Source of the DNA: an uncultured Clostridia bacterium
Lineage (GTDB): Bacteria; Bacillota; Clostridia; Oscillospirales; CAG-272
Direction: 5' to 3'
Length of the DNA stretch: 9,344 nucleotides
NCBI GenBank assembly: GCA_937934385.1
Contig: CALGZV010000301.1
Span: forward strand, 1 to 9,344
Made by a program: the position numbers and the translations under genes. Within the stretch, counting starts at the first letter, position 1. Each line of letters starts with the position of its first letter. This document shows, piece by piece, positions 1 through 6,560 of this stretch. The notes under the pieces are model-generated. The model ran no database searches. It was not told where the DNA came from and saw only the letters and a program-made list of their open reading frames with translations.

Positions 1-535
1 TTTCACAGTCGGCGGAAGCACCGGCAAGTCCAATAAGCTTTCCGCCGTCATAAGCGCCGACGGCAAGCACATCAAGCGCTTTACGGTCCGCACAGAGAGC
101 ATTGCTCCACTGCGGAGTATACAGTTCTGCAAAGTCTGACGGTCCGAGAAGCTTCATCTCATATCCGCACGGCTGCTCTTTTACAAGCTCTGCATCAGGC
201 AGAAAATACTCCGCCATAAAGCATACGCCGAGTCCGTATACACCTACCATTTCACCCAGCGCATGAATATGCGGCGTTTCAAAGCAGTGCGAAACATCGT
301 ATTTCCCGATATATTCACGCGCGGCAGCTTCAAGCCTCGGACTTGCCTGAGCAACAATATTGCTTCCGTAGGATACCATGTCAAGTTCAAACGGCAGCGG
401 AAGATACCGTCTCGCTTTTTCCCTCTTTTCGGACGGTACGACAAGATTTTCGCCCGAAATAAAGTCCTGCGGACTGCATCCGAAATCATCGGCAGACTGC
501 ATAAGCGCAATCTCCCATATCTGTTTATTATTCAT
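1..535 (-). CDS. GNAT family N-acetyltransferase, C-terminus cut by window edge
   Basis: An open frame of 178 codons runs on the minus strand from an ATG at 535-533 (MNNKQIWEIA...) and leaves the window at base 1, so the C-terminal part is missing. The N-terminal ~115 residues (helical start, then a HALGEMVGVYGLG-like stretch at 91-103) and the following strand region with LDVLAVGAYDGGKLIGLAGASAD (around 154-176, read as two segments) match a GNAT subfamily common in Clostridia, as I recall it. The acetyl-CoA-binding Q/RxxGxG/A motif would lie just beyond the edge and cannot be seen. The substrate is unknown. The start overlaps the stop of the upstream 62-codon ORF as TAATG, and the local Shine-Dalgarno is poor (GGGG 4 nt upstream), so translation may be coupled. 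Transcription probably comes from the perfect promoter at 752-780. Confidence 0.82.
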   Translation of the reverse strand, partial: MNNKQIWEIALMQSADDFGCSPQDFISGENLVVPSEKREKARRYLPLPFELDMVSYGSNIVAQASPRLEAAAREYIGKYDVSHCFETPHIHALGEMVGVYGLGVCFMAEYFLPDAELVKEQPCGYEMKLLGPSDFAELYTPQWSNALCADRKALDVLAVGAYDGGKLIGLAGASADCE

Positions 536-723
536 TATTCCCCAAACCTTTGTAATATTACCTTTCCCGGCAACCGTGTATCGGAAATACACTTTACAGT
601 ATCTGCATGCATAAATGTTTTTGCGCAGCCGCAGTTATCGCAACCGCAAAGACTTTCGCTGCATGCTTTTTTACGTAATCCGGACAAGATTGCCTGTAAA
701 TATTCCGCCGTGTTTTTCCGCAA
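535..723 (-). CDS. Possible 62-aa Cys-rich small protein coupled to the GNAT gene
   Basis: This is a 62-codon ORF with a TTG start at 723-721, preceded by AGAGG with 5-nt spacing. Its TAA stop shares bases with the ATG of the GNAT gene (TAATG), and it lies between a perfect sigma-A promoter and that gene. The product has six cysteines (residues 21, 26, 28, 31, 33, 45), four of them in a CGCDNCGC cluster that could bind a metal. The length, promoter position and stop/start overlap support a real gene. The TTG start, the lack of a family I recognise and the short length argue against. The alternative is a 5' leader whose only role is to couple translation, or simply untranslated leader. Confidence 0.4.
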   Translation of the reverse strand: MRKNTAEYLQAILSGLRKKACSESLCGCDNCGCAKTFMHADTVKCISDTRLPGKVILQRFGE

Positions 724-751
724 TGAGGCCTCTAATGATTGCCATAGTTTG

Positions 752-780
752 ATTATAACACACAGTCATATGATTGTCAA
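752..780 (-). promoter_or_regulatory. Perfect sigma-A promoter for small ORF/GNAT gene
   Basis: On the minus strand, TTGACA (780-775) and TATAAT (757-752) are separated by exactly 17 bp, a full match to the housekeeping consensus. Transcription would start near 745 and read the small ORF and the GNAT gene. Confidence 0.88.
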
Positions 781-810
781 TAACAATCCGAAGATTTTTA
801 ATATTTTTTC

Positions 811-852
811 AAAAAATTGTATATATGCGGTACATATCCGCGGATATACCGC
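811..852 (-). terminator. Possible terminator after the M50 protease gene
   Basis: Just after the protease stop, the minus strand holds an imperfect hairpin: GCGGTA pairs with TACCGC (852-827), around the perfect 12-bp palindrome TATCCGCGGATA (846-835), with a 2-nt bulge. A T6 run follows at 816-811. The ~10-nt gap between stem and T-run is longer than usual for an intrinsic terminator, so this call is moderate. Its place between the protease gene and the next promoter fits. Confidence 0.45.
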
Positions 853-854
853 GG

Positions 855-2003
855 CTACCGATTCTGCGCGTAATGCATGTCGGCTATATCTATAAGCTCG
901 CGTTCGCTCTCTATATCTGCGGCATACGGATATTTGCGCGCACATTTTTCAAATTCGCATCTGAAATGTTCTGCACGCTCAGTATCGCCACGGAAAAGCG
1001 CGAGCAGATACTCTGTACGCACAACCGTCGGAAAGCTCTTCATCTGATTCATAAATGTAAGCTGCTCCTTTGTCTGAAGCCGCATTACCGTATCCGCGGC
1101 GTTCTCCGCATTAAGAATCAGCATACAGTACATACGGTCGCATGTAAGCAGCGCACGGTAAAGCCCGGCGACAGCAGTATCTTCGGCTTCGAGCAATTCT
1201 ATCAGCGCAAGCGCCTCTTCAAAATTATGCATATCCATAAGCCGATTTTCACGGAACACAGCTACAGTGGCAATCATGCTGTTCTTCAGACCGCTCTCGG
1301 ACGGCATGGTGAACCACTGCTCAGGCATTTCCGAAAGACGGTTACCGAGCGCGGTACTGTCGCTTACTTTCATCTGTATCCAAAAGGACCTCATCGCCTC
1401 CGCGGATCGCCCGATCGACAAAGTATTACGGCCGTCATTGTCCACCGGTCCCGCATGCATCGGTATTCCGTTCATCGCGGCAAAAAATATTCCGACAGCA
1501 AAAAGGATCTTCATAAACAGTGACAGGTACATGATATCAGAAAATAAGAGCGATAGTAAAATAAATACCGTCGAAGAGATCAGATTCATAAGCGATCCGC
1601 CGAGATTGTATAAAACATAAGGAATTTTTCCGTCTTTCATATCAGGCGGAGACATAATACACTGCCCTGCAGTTCCGGCTATATGTATTCTGCGCAGCTT
1701 CACTCCGTTTTCTTCTTTTAACAGTATCAGGCTGCCGATTCTGAACGATCTGAAGCCGTATCCGCTCAGAAGCCCGAATACAAGATGCCCCGATTCATGA
1801 ATAATGATCTGCAAAAGTATAGCCGCATACATAAACACAAGTGTCAGTGCAAATATCATTAAATATTTTCCCGCCGACAACGTATCTGTGTATACCGAAT
1901 CGACTGTCATGATCATAAGCAGTCCGCAAACCGCACCCAACATAAGGTATATAAGTATCATAAGAAGCTGCCCGCTGTTTTTCTTCTTCGAAATTCCAAT
2001 CAT
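855..2003 (-). CDS. M50-type (site-2-protease-like) membrane metalloprotease
   Basis: This 382-residue protein has a hydrophobic N-terminal half: membrane segments at about 13-33, 46-68, 138-156 and 160-180. The zinc motif HESGH (69-73) sits at the end of a membrane helix, NLGGSLMN lies at 133-140, and a second metal-ligand motif, NDG (189-191), follows. This layout (HExxH, a central NxGG and a later xDG) is that of M50 intramembrane proteases such as SpoIVFB and S2P, which cut membrane-bound proteins or peptides. Residues ~200-382 form a soluble, helix-rich tail rich in Leu/Ala/Glu that I do not recognise. The gene starts inside the stop of the DUF5131 gene (ATGA), so the two are probably translationally coupled. 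The substrate is unknown and no obvious substrate gene lies nearby. Confidence 0.8.
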   Translation of the reverse strand: MIGISKKKNSGQLLMILIYLMLGAVCGLLMIMTVDSVYTDTLSAGKYLMIFALTLVFMYAAILLQIIIHESGHLVFGLLSGYGFRSFRIGSLILLKEENGVKLRRIHIAGTAGQCIMSPPDMKDGKIPYVLYNLGGSLMNLISSTVFILLSLLFSDIMYLSLFMKILFAVGIFFAAMNGIPMHAGPVDNDGRNTLSIGRSAEAMRSFWIQMKVSDSTALGNRLSEMPEQWFTMPSESGLKNSMIATVAVFRENRLMDMHNFEEALALIELLEAEDTAVAGLYRALLTCDRMYCMLILNAENAADTVMRLQTKEQLTFMNQMKSFPTVVRTEYLLALFRGDTERAEHFRCEFEKCARKYPYAADIESERELIDIADMHYAQNR

Positions 2004-2740
2004 TTCTTACTCATCTCCCTCAGATATTGCATACCCTTTTTTGCCTGTGAATACTCGTCCCGATGCTTTATTTTATATCTTTTGCCGTTCATCACAAAAT
2101 TCGATCCTGTCTGATGAAAGCTGAAACGCACTCCGAAACGGTCGCAGGTTTCTTTTACGCGGCGAACCCAATCAAAGTTACATATACGCGCGCCAACGTA
2201 CGACTCTCCGCCGACAGACACCATGTCTATTCCGCCGCGGCAGAGATACGGTGAAAAATCTATATCTTCAAGAATAGGCGATGCAAAAATATATTTCGTT
2301 TTCGCACGGACTCCGAGCAGAATCGGAAGCCGCTCGTCAGCTTTCTGCTGATTTTCGCAGGTAACCGCCAGACGGACGTTAGGATATCCGTCCCCCCAGT
2401 CGGACGGAACACACTTATCAAAACGCTCGATACGTTTTGTGCAGATAAGAAAGTTCACATCGCTTCGATGCTTTATAATATCCCATGCCTCATCGCGCCA
2501 GCCGTCTGCGTCAGAAATAAAAAAGTCAGATGTAAAGCATGTCGCAAGCTCGGTTCCGGACGGTATTTTATATTCTCCGCTCCTGCTTTTCTTCAGCGGA
2601 AGGTTAAAACCCGTCTTTGAACGCGTTACGACTGACGCATCGCGGTCCCGCAGGCTGTCAAGATAATATACATAGCAGTTCGCACAGCCGGGACTGCATT
2701 TATGACATCCGTGCCACGGATTCCACAGCGCTTTTCTCAT
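2000..2740 (-). CDS. DUF5131 (phage Gp37/Gp68-like) radical-SAM-type protein
   Basis: This 246-residue protein begins with WNPWHGCHKCSPGCANCY (residues 6-23), the signature of the DUF5131/Gp37_Gp68 family. Within it C15-x3-C19-x2-C22 has the spacing of a radical-SAM 4Fe-4S site, and C12 is an extra cysteine. Further family-like stretches are the TSDFF region (69-73), LICTKR (97-102), RLAVTCENQ (122-130), SPILEDID (154-161) and VSVGGES (174-180). The family is common on phages and mobile elements; its reaction is, to my knowledge, not established, though relatives resemble spore photoproduct lyase. The start is fixed by GGAGG 8 nt upstream of the ATG. It is the first gene of the operon with the M50 protease (4-bp ATGA overlap). 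Confidence 0.85.
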   Translation of the reverse strand: MRKALWNPWHGCHKCSPGCANCYVYYLDSLRDRDASVVTRSKTGFNLPLKKSRSGEYKIPSGTELATCFTSDFFISDADGWRDEAWDIIKHRSDVNFLICTKRIERFDKCVPSDWGDGYPNVRLAVTCENQQKADERLPILLGVRAKTKYIFASPILEDIDFSPYLCRGGIDMVSVGGESYVGARICNFDWVRRVKETCDRFGVRFSFHQTGSNFVMNGKRYKIKHRDEYSQAKKGMQYLREMSKK

Positions 2741-2791
2741 TCTGTCTGCCTCCGCATCTCAGTACTTTTAACATATCTTCTTTACGCAATA

Positions 2792-2820
2792 ATTTTATCA
2801 CAATATAAATAAAAAATCAA
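2792..2820 (-). promoter_or_regulatory. Sigma-A promoter for DUF5131-M50 operon
   Basis: TTGATT (2820-2815), a 17-bp spacer and TAAAAT (2797-2792) on the minus strand, 4/6 and 5/6 matches to consensus. The start site would be near 2785, giving a ~45-nt leader that ends in the GGAGG ribosome binding site of the DUF5131 gene. Confidence 0.7.
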
Positions 2821-3058
2821 TAATTCCATGTATAATTCGCATGATGTGCGCAGATTTTATTTGAATAATTTATGTGCCTTACGACGAAATCACAGCTTTA
2901 TATCATTACTTATAATCCGGTACATTTTTTATATCCGGGCATCAACTTGATTTAAAAGCCTGAATATCTGTCATTACCTATCAGCCGCAATTTCAGTCAG
3001 CCTCAAATATGCGAGTTTTACAAGATACATTGTTTTTTTATTTTTTTCATAATACCTC

Positions 3059-3087
3059 TTGACAAAGTATACTATGCGTCGTATAAT
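3059..3087 (+). promoter_or_regulatory. Perfect sigma-A promoter for padR operon, with possible operator
   Basis: TTGACA (3059-3064), 17 bp, TATAAT (3082-3087): a full consensus match, preceded by a T-rich tract (3031-3048). An imperfect inverted repeat, AGTATACTA (3066-3074) / TCGTATAAT (3079-3087), 7 of 9 positions, covers the spacer and -10. PadR proteins commonly repress their own promoter, so this is a candidate PadR site; that part is inference. Confidence 0.88.
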
Positions 3088-3109
3088 ATTATTTGACAGG
3101 AGAGGTTAT

Positions 3110-3430
3110 ATGGATATACAGATAAAACGCGGACTGCTTGATGTATGCGTGCTTGCCGCAATAAAAGAAACAGATTCATACGGATACAAAATTGTTAAGG
3201 ATGTAAAACCGTATATCTCCGTCTCGGAATCAACGCTGTATCCGATACTGCGAAGGCTTGAGACGGCTGACTGTCTGACCGTTTATTCTGTCGAGCATAA
3301 CGGCAGACTGCGAAAATATTATCACATAACAGAAAAAGGACTTGATCGGATCGAGGCATTTAAAAACGAATGGAAAGAGATCATGTCTGTATACAAATTT
3401 ATTGTACGGGAGGAAGAAACCCATGAATAA
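3110..3430 (+). CDS. PadR family transcriptional regulator
   Basis: This 106-residue winged-helix protein is a typical small (subfamily-2) PadR repressor. Visible hallmarks are the start MDIQIKRGLLDVCVLAAI, the YGYKI turn (24-28), the recognition helix STLYPILRRLE (41-51) and the wing GRLRKYYHITEKG (65-77). It probably dimerises through the C-terminal helix (79-105) and represses its own operon. The frame is open further upstream to a TTG at 3059, but that TTG is the -35 box of the promoter. The true start is the ATG at 3110, with AGGAGAGG 4 nt upstream. It overlaps the next gene by 8 bp. The PadR-DUF1700-DUF4097 order is common in Firmicutes and suggests control of an envelope function. Confidence 0.93.
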   Translation: MDIQIKRGLLDVCVLAAIKETDSYGYKIVKDVKPYISVSESTLYPILRRLETADCLTVYSVEHNGRLRKYYHITEKGLDRIEAFKNEWKEIMSVYKFIVREEETHE

Positions 3431-4022
3431 AGAGGAATTTATAGAGTCACTGCGAAGCAGGCTCGGTGAAATTCCGCCTGAAGAGCTTGAACGTTCGGTC
3501 GAATACTACAGCGAAATGATTGACGACCGAGTAGAGGACGGAATGACCGAAGAGGAAGCCGTCGCACAGATAGGATCGGTGGATGACGCAGTATCTCAGG
3601 TGCTGTCCGGAATATCCCTGCCGAAGCTTATAAAAAACAAGGCGTCGAAGCACAGAAATTCCTCTGCGCTGCAAACATTGCTTGCAGTTATGGCATTTCC
3701 GGTATGGTTTCCTCTCCTTATTACCGCAATCGTACTGTTCATCACATTTTTCATACTTATCATCGCCCTTGTTATCGTACTTTTCAGTATACCGTTTTCA
3801 TTCGGTATATCGGCAATAGCTGCACTGATCGGCTGTGTAATACTGCTTTTTACTGCACAGGGTACGACCGCATCTATCCTGCTCGGCGGCGGACTTGTAT
3901 GTCTCGGATTATTTCTTTTTATGTGCCCTGTATTCTCAGGAACTGTCAAGGGAGTTTTCAGAATGAGCAAGCGATTCGTTCTGTGGGTAAAATCTTTGTT
4001 TATCGGACGAAAAGCACAGTAA
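3423..4022 (+). CDS. HAAS (DUF1700) domain membrane protein
   Basis: This 199-residue protein has a cytoplasmic helical N-terminal domain (1-70), MNKEEFIESLRSRLGEIPPE through YYSEMIDDRVEDGMTEEEAVAQIG, which is the DUF1700/HAAS domain found next to PadR regulators. Three hydrophobic stretches follow at about 84-122 (long enough for one or two helices), 127-147 and 150-172, then a basic tail (FIGRKAQ). The domain is thought to link membrane components to PadR signalling. The start at 3423 is supported by GGGAGG 9 nt upstream. The gene begins inside the end of padR (8-bp overlap), so the two are co-expressed. The ligand or signal is unknown. Confidence 0.88.
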   Translation: MNKEEFIESLRSRLGEIPPEELERSVEYYSEMIDDRVEDGMTEEEAVAQIGSVDDAVSQVLSGISLPKLIKNKASKHRNSSALQTLLAVMAFPVWFPLLITAIVLFITFFILIIALVIVLFSIPFSFGISAIAALIGCVILLFTAQGTTASILLGGGLVCLGLFLFMCPVFSGTVKGVFRMSKRFVLWVKSLFIGRKAQ

Positions 4023-4070
4023 ATAAAATTCTTACGCTTTAATAATATATTCAGAAAGGAACTGCAAATT

Positions 4071-5114
4071 ATGCATCACTCATACAAAACCGTAATGTTA
4101 ATCGCTATATGTCTTATTATAATTGGTCTTATCATACTTGCGGTAAATCTTGCACGCTCAAATTTCAATCTTTCGTCATTCAACAACACCAAGCTTGTAA
4201 CAAACGAGTATAAAATAACAGAGAATTTCTCTTCTGTACTTATCGAGTGTCCCTCACACGATATTGTGATAAAACATGCCGACGACGGAATATGCCGCGT
4301 TGTTTCGGTAACCTACGAGCAGACAGAGATAAAACCTACGGTAAAGGATAGCGTTCTGACCGCCTCATATTCCGACAAACGCCCGTGGTACGAGCATCTG
4401 GTAATGATCTCTTTCAACGTAAACTCAGCTCCGTCGGTAACGCTGTATCTGCCCGACGGTGAATACGATAAGCTTACCGCATCAACCACCTCAGGAGATA
4501 TAACGCTCAGTGCAGGTGCGGAATCCGGTTTCGGCACTGTCGAGCTGTCATCAACAAGCGGAGATATCGGTACTACGCTTTTATCGGCTGAATCTCTCAC
4601 AGCGGCTTCAACCAGCGGTGATATAAATACATCATCCGTATACGCAGACAATATATCCGTTACCTCTACAAGCGGAGAAATACATGCCGACTCATGCCGC
4701 GCCGAAGGCTTCATAAACGCAGGCTCAACGAGCGGAGAGGTAGAGATCGGTATATGCAGTGCTTCCTCCCTCGAAGCCAAAACCACAAGCGGTGAACTTG
4801 AAATTAAAAACTCAAACGTCTCCTCGATCAAAGTAAAAACAACGAGCGGCGATATTGATATTTCCGGTACTGAAGCAACCGGCAACGCATCGTTTGAATC
4901 CACCAGCGGTGATGTAACATTTGCAGGATTTGATGCTCACGAAATAAAGGTATCTACAATAAGCGGCGAAGTACGCGGAACACTCGGCAGTTCAAAGGAT
5001 TTCGATGTATCGACTGTCAGCGGTCGTGTAGACGTTCCCGGTTCGGTATACGGTGCGGGACCGTGTTCGATATCAACTACGAGCGGAAACGTAAATATAA
5101 AAATACCCGGCTGA
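4071..5114 (+). CDS. DUF4097 beta-repeat protein, membrane anchored
   Basis: This 347-residue protein has one N-terminal membrane helix (about 8-27), then an extracytoplasmic DUF4097 beta-repeat domain. From residue 139 the motif [ST]-x-S-G-[DENR]-[IVL] recurs eleven times (SG at 141, 163, 182, 201, 221, 240, 259, 279, 298, 317, 338), a 19-22 residue period expected for a right-handed beta-helix or solenoid. DUF4097 proteins (annotated as putative adhesins; the LiaG family is a relative) occur with PadR/HAAS genes. Their role is not settled but is probably in the envelope. AAAGGA lies ~10 nt before the ATG. It is the last gene of the operon: 48 bp follow DUF1700 and a terminator lies at 5181-5220. 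Confidence 0.88.
   Translation: MHHSYKTVMLIAICLIIIGLIILAVNLARSNFNLSSFNNTKLVTNEYKITENFSSVLIECPSHDIVIKHADDGICRVVSVTYEQTEIKPTVKDSVLTASYSDKRPWYEHLVMISFNVNSAPSVTLYLPDGEYDKLTASTTSGDITLSAGAESGFGTVELSSTSGDIGTTLLSAESLTAASTSGDINTSSVYADNISVTSTSGEIHADSCRAEGFINAGSTSGEVEIGICSASSLEAKTTSGELEIKNSNVSSIKVKTTSGDIDISGTEATGNASFESTSGDVTFAGFDAHEIKVSTISGEVRGTLGSSKDFDVSTVSGRVDVPGSVYGAGPCSISTTSGNVNIKIPG
4485..5090 (+). repeat. Eleven ~57-60 bp coding repeats within the DUF4097 gene
   Basis: The [ST]xSG[DE] motif is encoded repeatedly by near-identical DNA (such as ACAAGCGGAGA and ACCAGCGGTGA) with a period of about 57-60 bp. The regular DNA period also keeps antisense frames open, which explains a long but non-genic minus-strand ORF over the same interval. 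Such repeats can change copy number by slippage or recombination. Confidence 0.8.
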
Positions 5115-5180
5115 GAAACATACAGTCAGTCAAAATATATTACACAGAATCGATATTTTATAAACATTCCACATAATATC

Positions 5181-5220
5181 AAAAATCCGGAGATAAGGCT
5201 TATACCTACTCCGGATTTTT
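5181..5220. terminator. Bidirectional intrinsic terminator
   Basis: AAAAATCCGGAG (5181-5192) and CTCCGGATTTTT (5209-5220) are perfect 12-bp inverted arms around a 16-nt loop. The A/T tracts at both ends make it work in both directions. It lies between the DUF4097 operon (plus) and the NYN gene (minus), which converge here. Confidence 0.88.
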
Positions 5221-5347
5221 ACATATTCTTATAATTTTCAAGAGAAACCCAGTTTCTAACGTCAATTATTTCAGTAAAGCGGCAATAAGTTTTAAACAAA
5301 TGTCTGCTGAAATATGTGAATCTATGATTCAGCTTATCAAAAATTTA

Positions 5348-6157
5348 TTAGTCCCTGCTCCATATTCCGTTTTTGGCAAGAAGATCCCAGTCTGCCTCAA
5401 GAACCTTAACGCATCTGCCGTCATTCATTGGAATACTCTTCTGATAAAGATATCCGCACTGCATCATATCGGACATACTGTCTCTGACAATATCACGGCT
5501 TATCTGATTTCTTCCCGATACAATATCCGCGGTGCTGTTGAAAGTCGGGATTATCTGCGGCTTATCCTTGATATACGCCATATTTGATGCTATCATTTTA
5601 TATACCACATGCTTCAGATCGCTTCTTACAGGAAGATATCTGACTTCACTTGCAACATCGGAAAGCTGACTGCTTACAGTGTCCTTTATCCCGTATATTA
5701 TTACCTTCTTTTTCTTTTTCAAGACAAGATGTTTTACCACAGACTGGAATTTACCGTTTCCCGAAAAGATAATATATGTGCCTATATTTTTATTTTCGTC
5801 CTCACATCTGTAGATATAATCGAGCATAACAAAATCGGTAATATCTTTTTTATGCTGATAAACTGTATTTCCGGTTTCAATGATCGTATCAGTAATATTT
5901 TGAATTGAATTCAGCTCTGTTCTGAGTTCATCTGATGAAAAATCACCGAACACCATAATATCCGAAACATTAAATTCCTCTGCTACGGCATCCCTGAAGC
6001 TTTGCAGATCGGGCTGTATACCTATAGAATTTTTATATGTATAAAACCAATACTCATAATCAATAAATACCATAGCACCGGAATTTTTCACAAACAATCT
6101 TCTCAGCAAATTACTCCCCCCCGCCCATGATTCCAGATACTCACGGGAAAATGACAT
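5348..6157 (-). CDS. NYN (PIN-like) domain protein with degenerate acidic motif
   Basis: This 269-residue protein resembles clostridial NYN-domain proteins. The first acidic motif is FIDYEYW (31-37, D33), then GDFSSDELR (71-79). The second acidic cluster is KKDITDFVMLDYIY (103-116, D105/D108/D113). The third motif is IIFSGNGKFQSVV (129-141). NYN domains are PIN-fold RNases in which the third motif is normally S/T-GDGDF or GDGxF; here the Asp is replaced by Asn134 and Lys136, so metal-dependent nuclease activity may be reduced or lost. Residues ~205-269 look like a small helical or winged-helix domain, perhaps for nucleic-acid binding. The start at 6157 has AAGGAG 4 nt upstream. The gene is divergent from the IbrA-like operon across a shared 403-bp control region, which hints at a functional link but does not prove one. 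Confidence 0.78.
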   Translation of the reverse strand: MSFSREYLESWAGGSNLLRRLFVKNSGAMVFIDYEYWFYTYKNSIGIQPDLQSFRDAVAEEFNVSDIMVFGDFSSDELRTELNSIQNITDTIIETGNTVYQHKKDITDFVMLDYIYRCEDENKNIGTYIIFSGNGKFQSVVKHLVLKKKKKVIIYGIKDTVSSQLSDVASEVRYLPVRSDLKHVVYKMIASNMAYIKDKPQIIPTFNSTADIVSGRNQISRDIVRDSMSDMMQCGYLYQKSIPMNDGRCVKVLEADWDLLAKNGIWSRD

Positions 6158-6251
6158 TAGGCTCCTTCCTTAAAACCGTATATTTATAAATAAATATAAT
6201 AAAAGTGCTGAAATATTTTGTTACGGTTATTTTTAGAATACGAGTCAAAAA

Positions 6252-6265
6252 AATACAATTGTATT
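6252..6265. promoter_or_regulatory. 14-bp perfect palindrome, possible operator of NYN gene
   Basis: AATACAATTGTATT is a perfect palindrome that would lie roughly +5 to +20 from the start site predicted from the minus promoter at 6280-6308. That is a usual position for a repressor site. The sequence is AT-rich, so chance is possible. Confidence 0.35.
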
Positions 6266-6279
6266 GTATTTATGTTATT

Positions 6280-6308
6280 ATATTACCATATTTTAAAATA
6301 GCAGTCAA
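6280..6308 (-). promoter_or_regulatory. Probable promoter of NYN gene
   Basis: On the minus strand, TTGACT (6308-6303) stands 17 bp from TAATAT (6285-6280). A full TATAAT overlaps three bases further on (6282-6277), at a 20-bp spacing. The start site would be near 6270, with a ~113-nt leader before the ATG at 6157. Confidence 0.45.
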
Positions 6309-6385
6309 TGGAAATCGTGGCATTTTTGTACCAAAAAAGAACGAAAATCCGCCACAAAACGACATTTTGGCCTTTTATTATGTTT

Positions 6386-6415
6386 TAAAATGCCGTAAAA
6401 TGAAATAAAATGTCG
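6386..6415 (+). repeat. Three tandem 10-bp TAAAATGNNN repeats
   Basis: TAAAATGCCG, TAAAATGAAA and TAAAATGTCG follow each other without gaps, one DNA helical turn each, ending 18 bp before the -35 of the IbrA-like operon. The last unit forms an inverted repeat with CGACATTTT at 6360-6368, and another CATTTT lies at 6321-6326. Sites phased on one face of the helix are typical of cooperative regulator binding. No regulator is identified. Confidence 0.6.
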
Positions 6416-6433
6416 AAATTTGTCTTTATGTTA

Positions 6434-6462
6434 TTGAAAGAAAATAAATTTTGTGCTATAAT
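6434..6462 (+). promoter_or_regulatory. Sigma-A promoter for IbrA-like/ParB-GNAT operon
   Basis: TTGAAA (6434-6439), 17 bp, TATAAT (6457-6462): 5/6 and 6/6 matches. The start site would be near 6469, giving a ~90-nt leader with GGAG about 10 nt before the first ATG. Confidence 0.82.
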
Positions 6463-6560
6463 GATAAAATAGATATTTGTATACCACATTCGGTTTGGCG
6501 CTGTATGCATGTTATTTTTTTAAGTTATAAATCACTTTTATTTTCTGGAGATGATGCAAG

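Larger units (their letters stand above)
2741..3109. other. Intergenic region between divergent operons
   Basis: About 370 AT-rich bases separate the DUF5131 gene (minus) from padR (plus). They hold one promoter for each direction (2792-2820 minus, 3059-3087 plus) and a T-rich tract at 3031-3048 just upstream of the padR -35, which could act as an UP element. Between about 2821 and 3030 I see no gene, repeat or convincing hairpin. Confidence 0.7.
6158..6560. other. AT-rich control region between NYN gene and IbrA-like operon
   Basis: These 403 bases carry no convincing gene. They hold a minus promoter for the NYN gene (6280-6308), a 14-bp palindrome (6252-6265), a short dyad TTTTTG-TAC-CAAAAA (6323-6337), an inverted CGACATTTT/AAAATGTCG pair (6360-6368, 6407-6415), a 10-bp-phased TAAAATG array (6386-6415) and the plus promoter (6434-6462). 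A ~90-nt leader before the first operon gene follows. The dense repeats between divergent promoters suggest regulated, possibly coordinated expression. Confidence 0.65.

Noticed and set aside
263..895. 210-codon plus-strand ORF
   Set aside because: It runs antisense to the GNAT gene, the small ORF, the promoter and the M50 gene end, and shows no family features.
774..1523. 249-codon plus-strand ORF
   Set aside because: It is antisense to the M50 protease gene, whose zinc motif and operon context are clear.
3059..3109. N-terminal extension of PadR from a TTG at 3059
   Set aside because: The TTG is part of the -35 box; the ATG at 3110 has a strong ribosome binding site and matches normal PadR N-termini.
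3342..3422. Upstream ATG for the DUF1700 gene
   Set aside because: It lies deep inside padR; the start at 3423 has GGGAGG and gives the standard DUF1700 N-terminus.
4313..4903. Long minus-strand ORF with repeated ISPLVE-like motifs
   Set aside because: It is the antisense shadow of the DUF4097 repeats; it has no promoter and its repeat pattern mirrors the plus-strand SGD motif.
6205..6408. 67-codon plus-strand ORF in the intergenic region
   Set aside because: Low-complexity AT-rich translation with no ribosome binding site; it overlaps divergent promoter elements and repeats.
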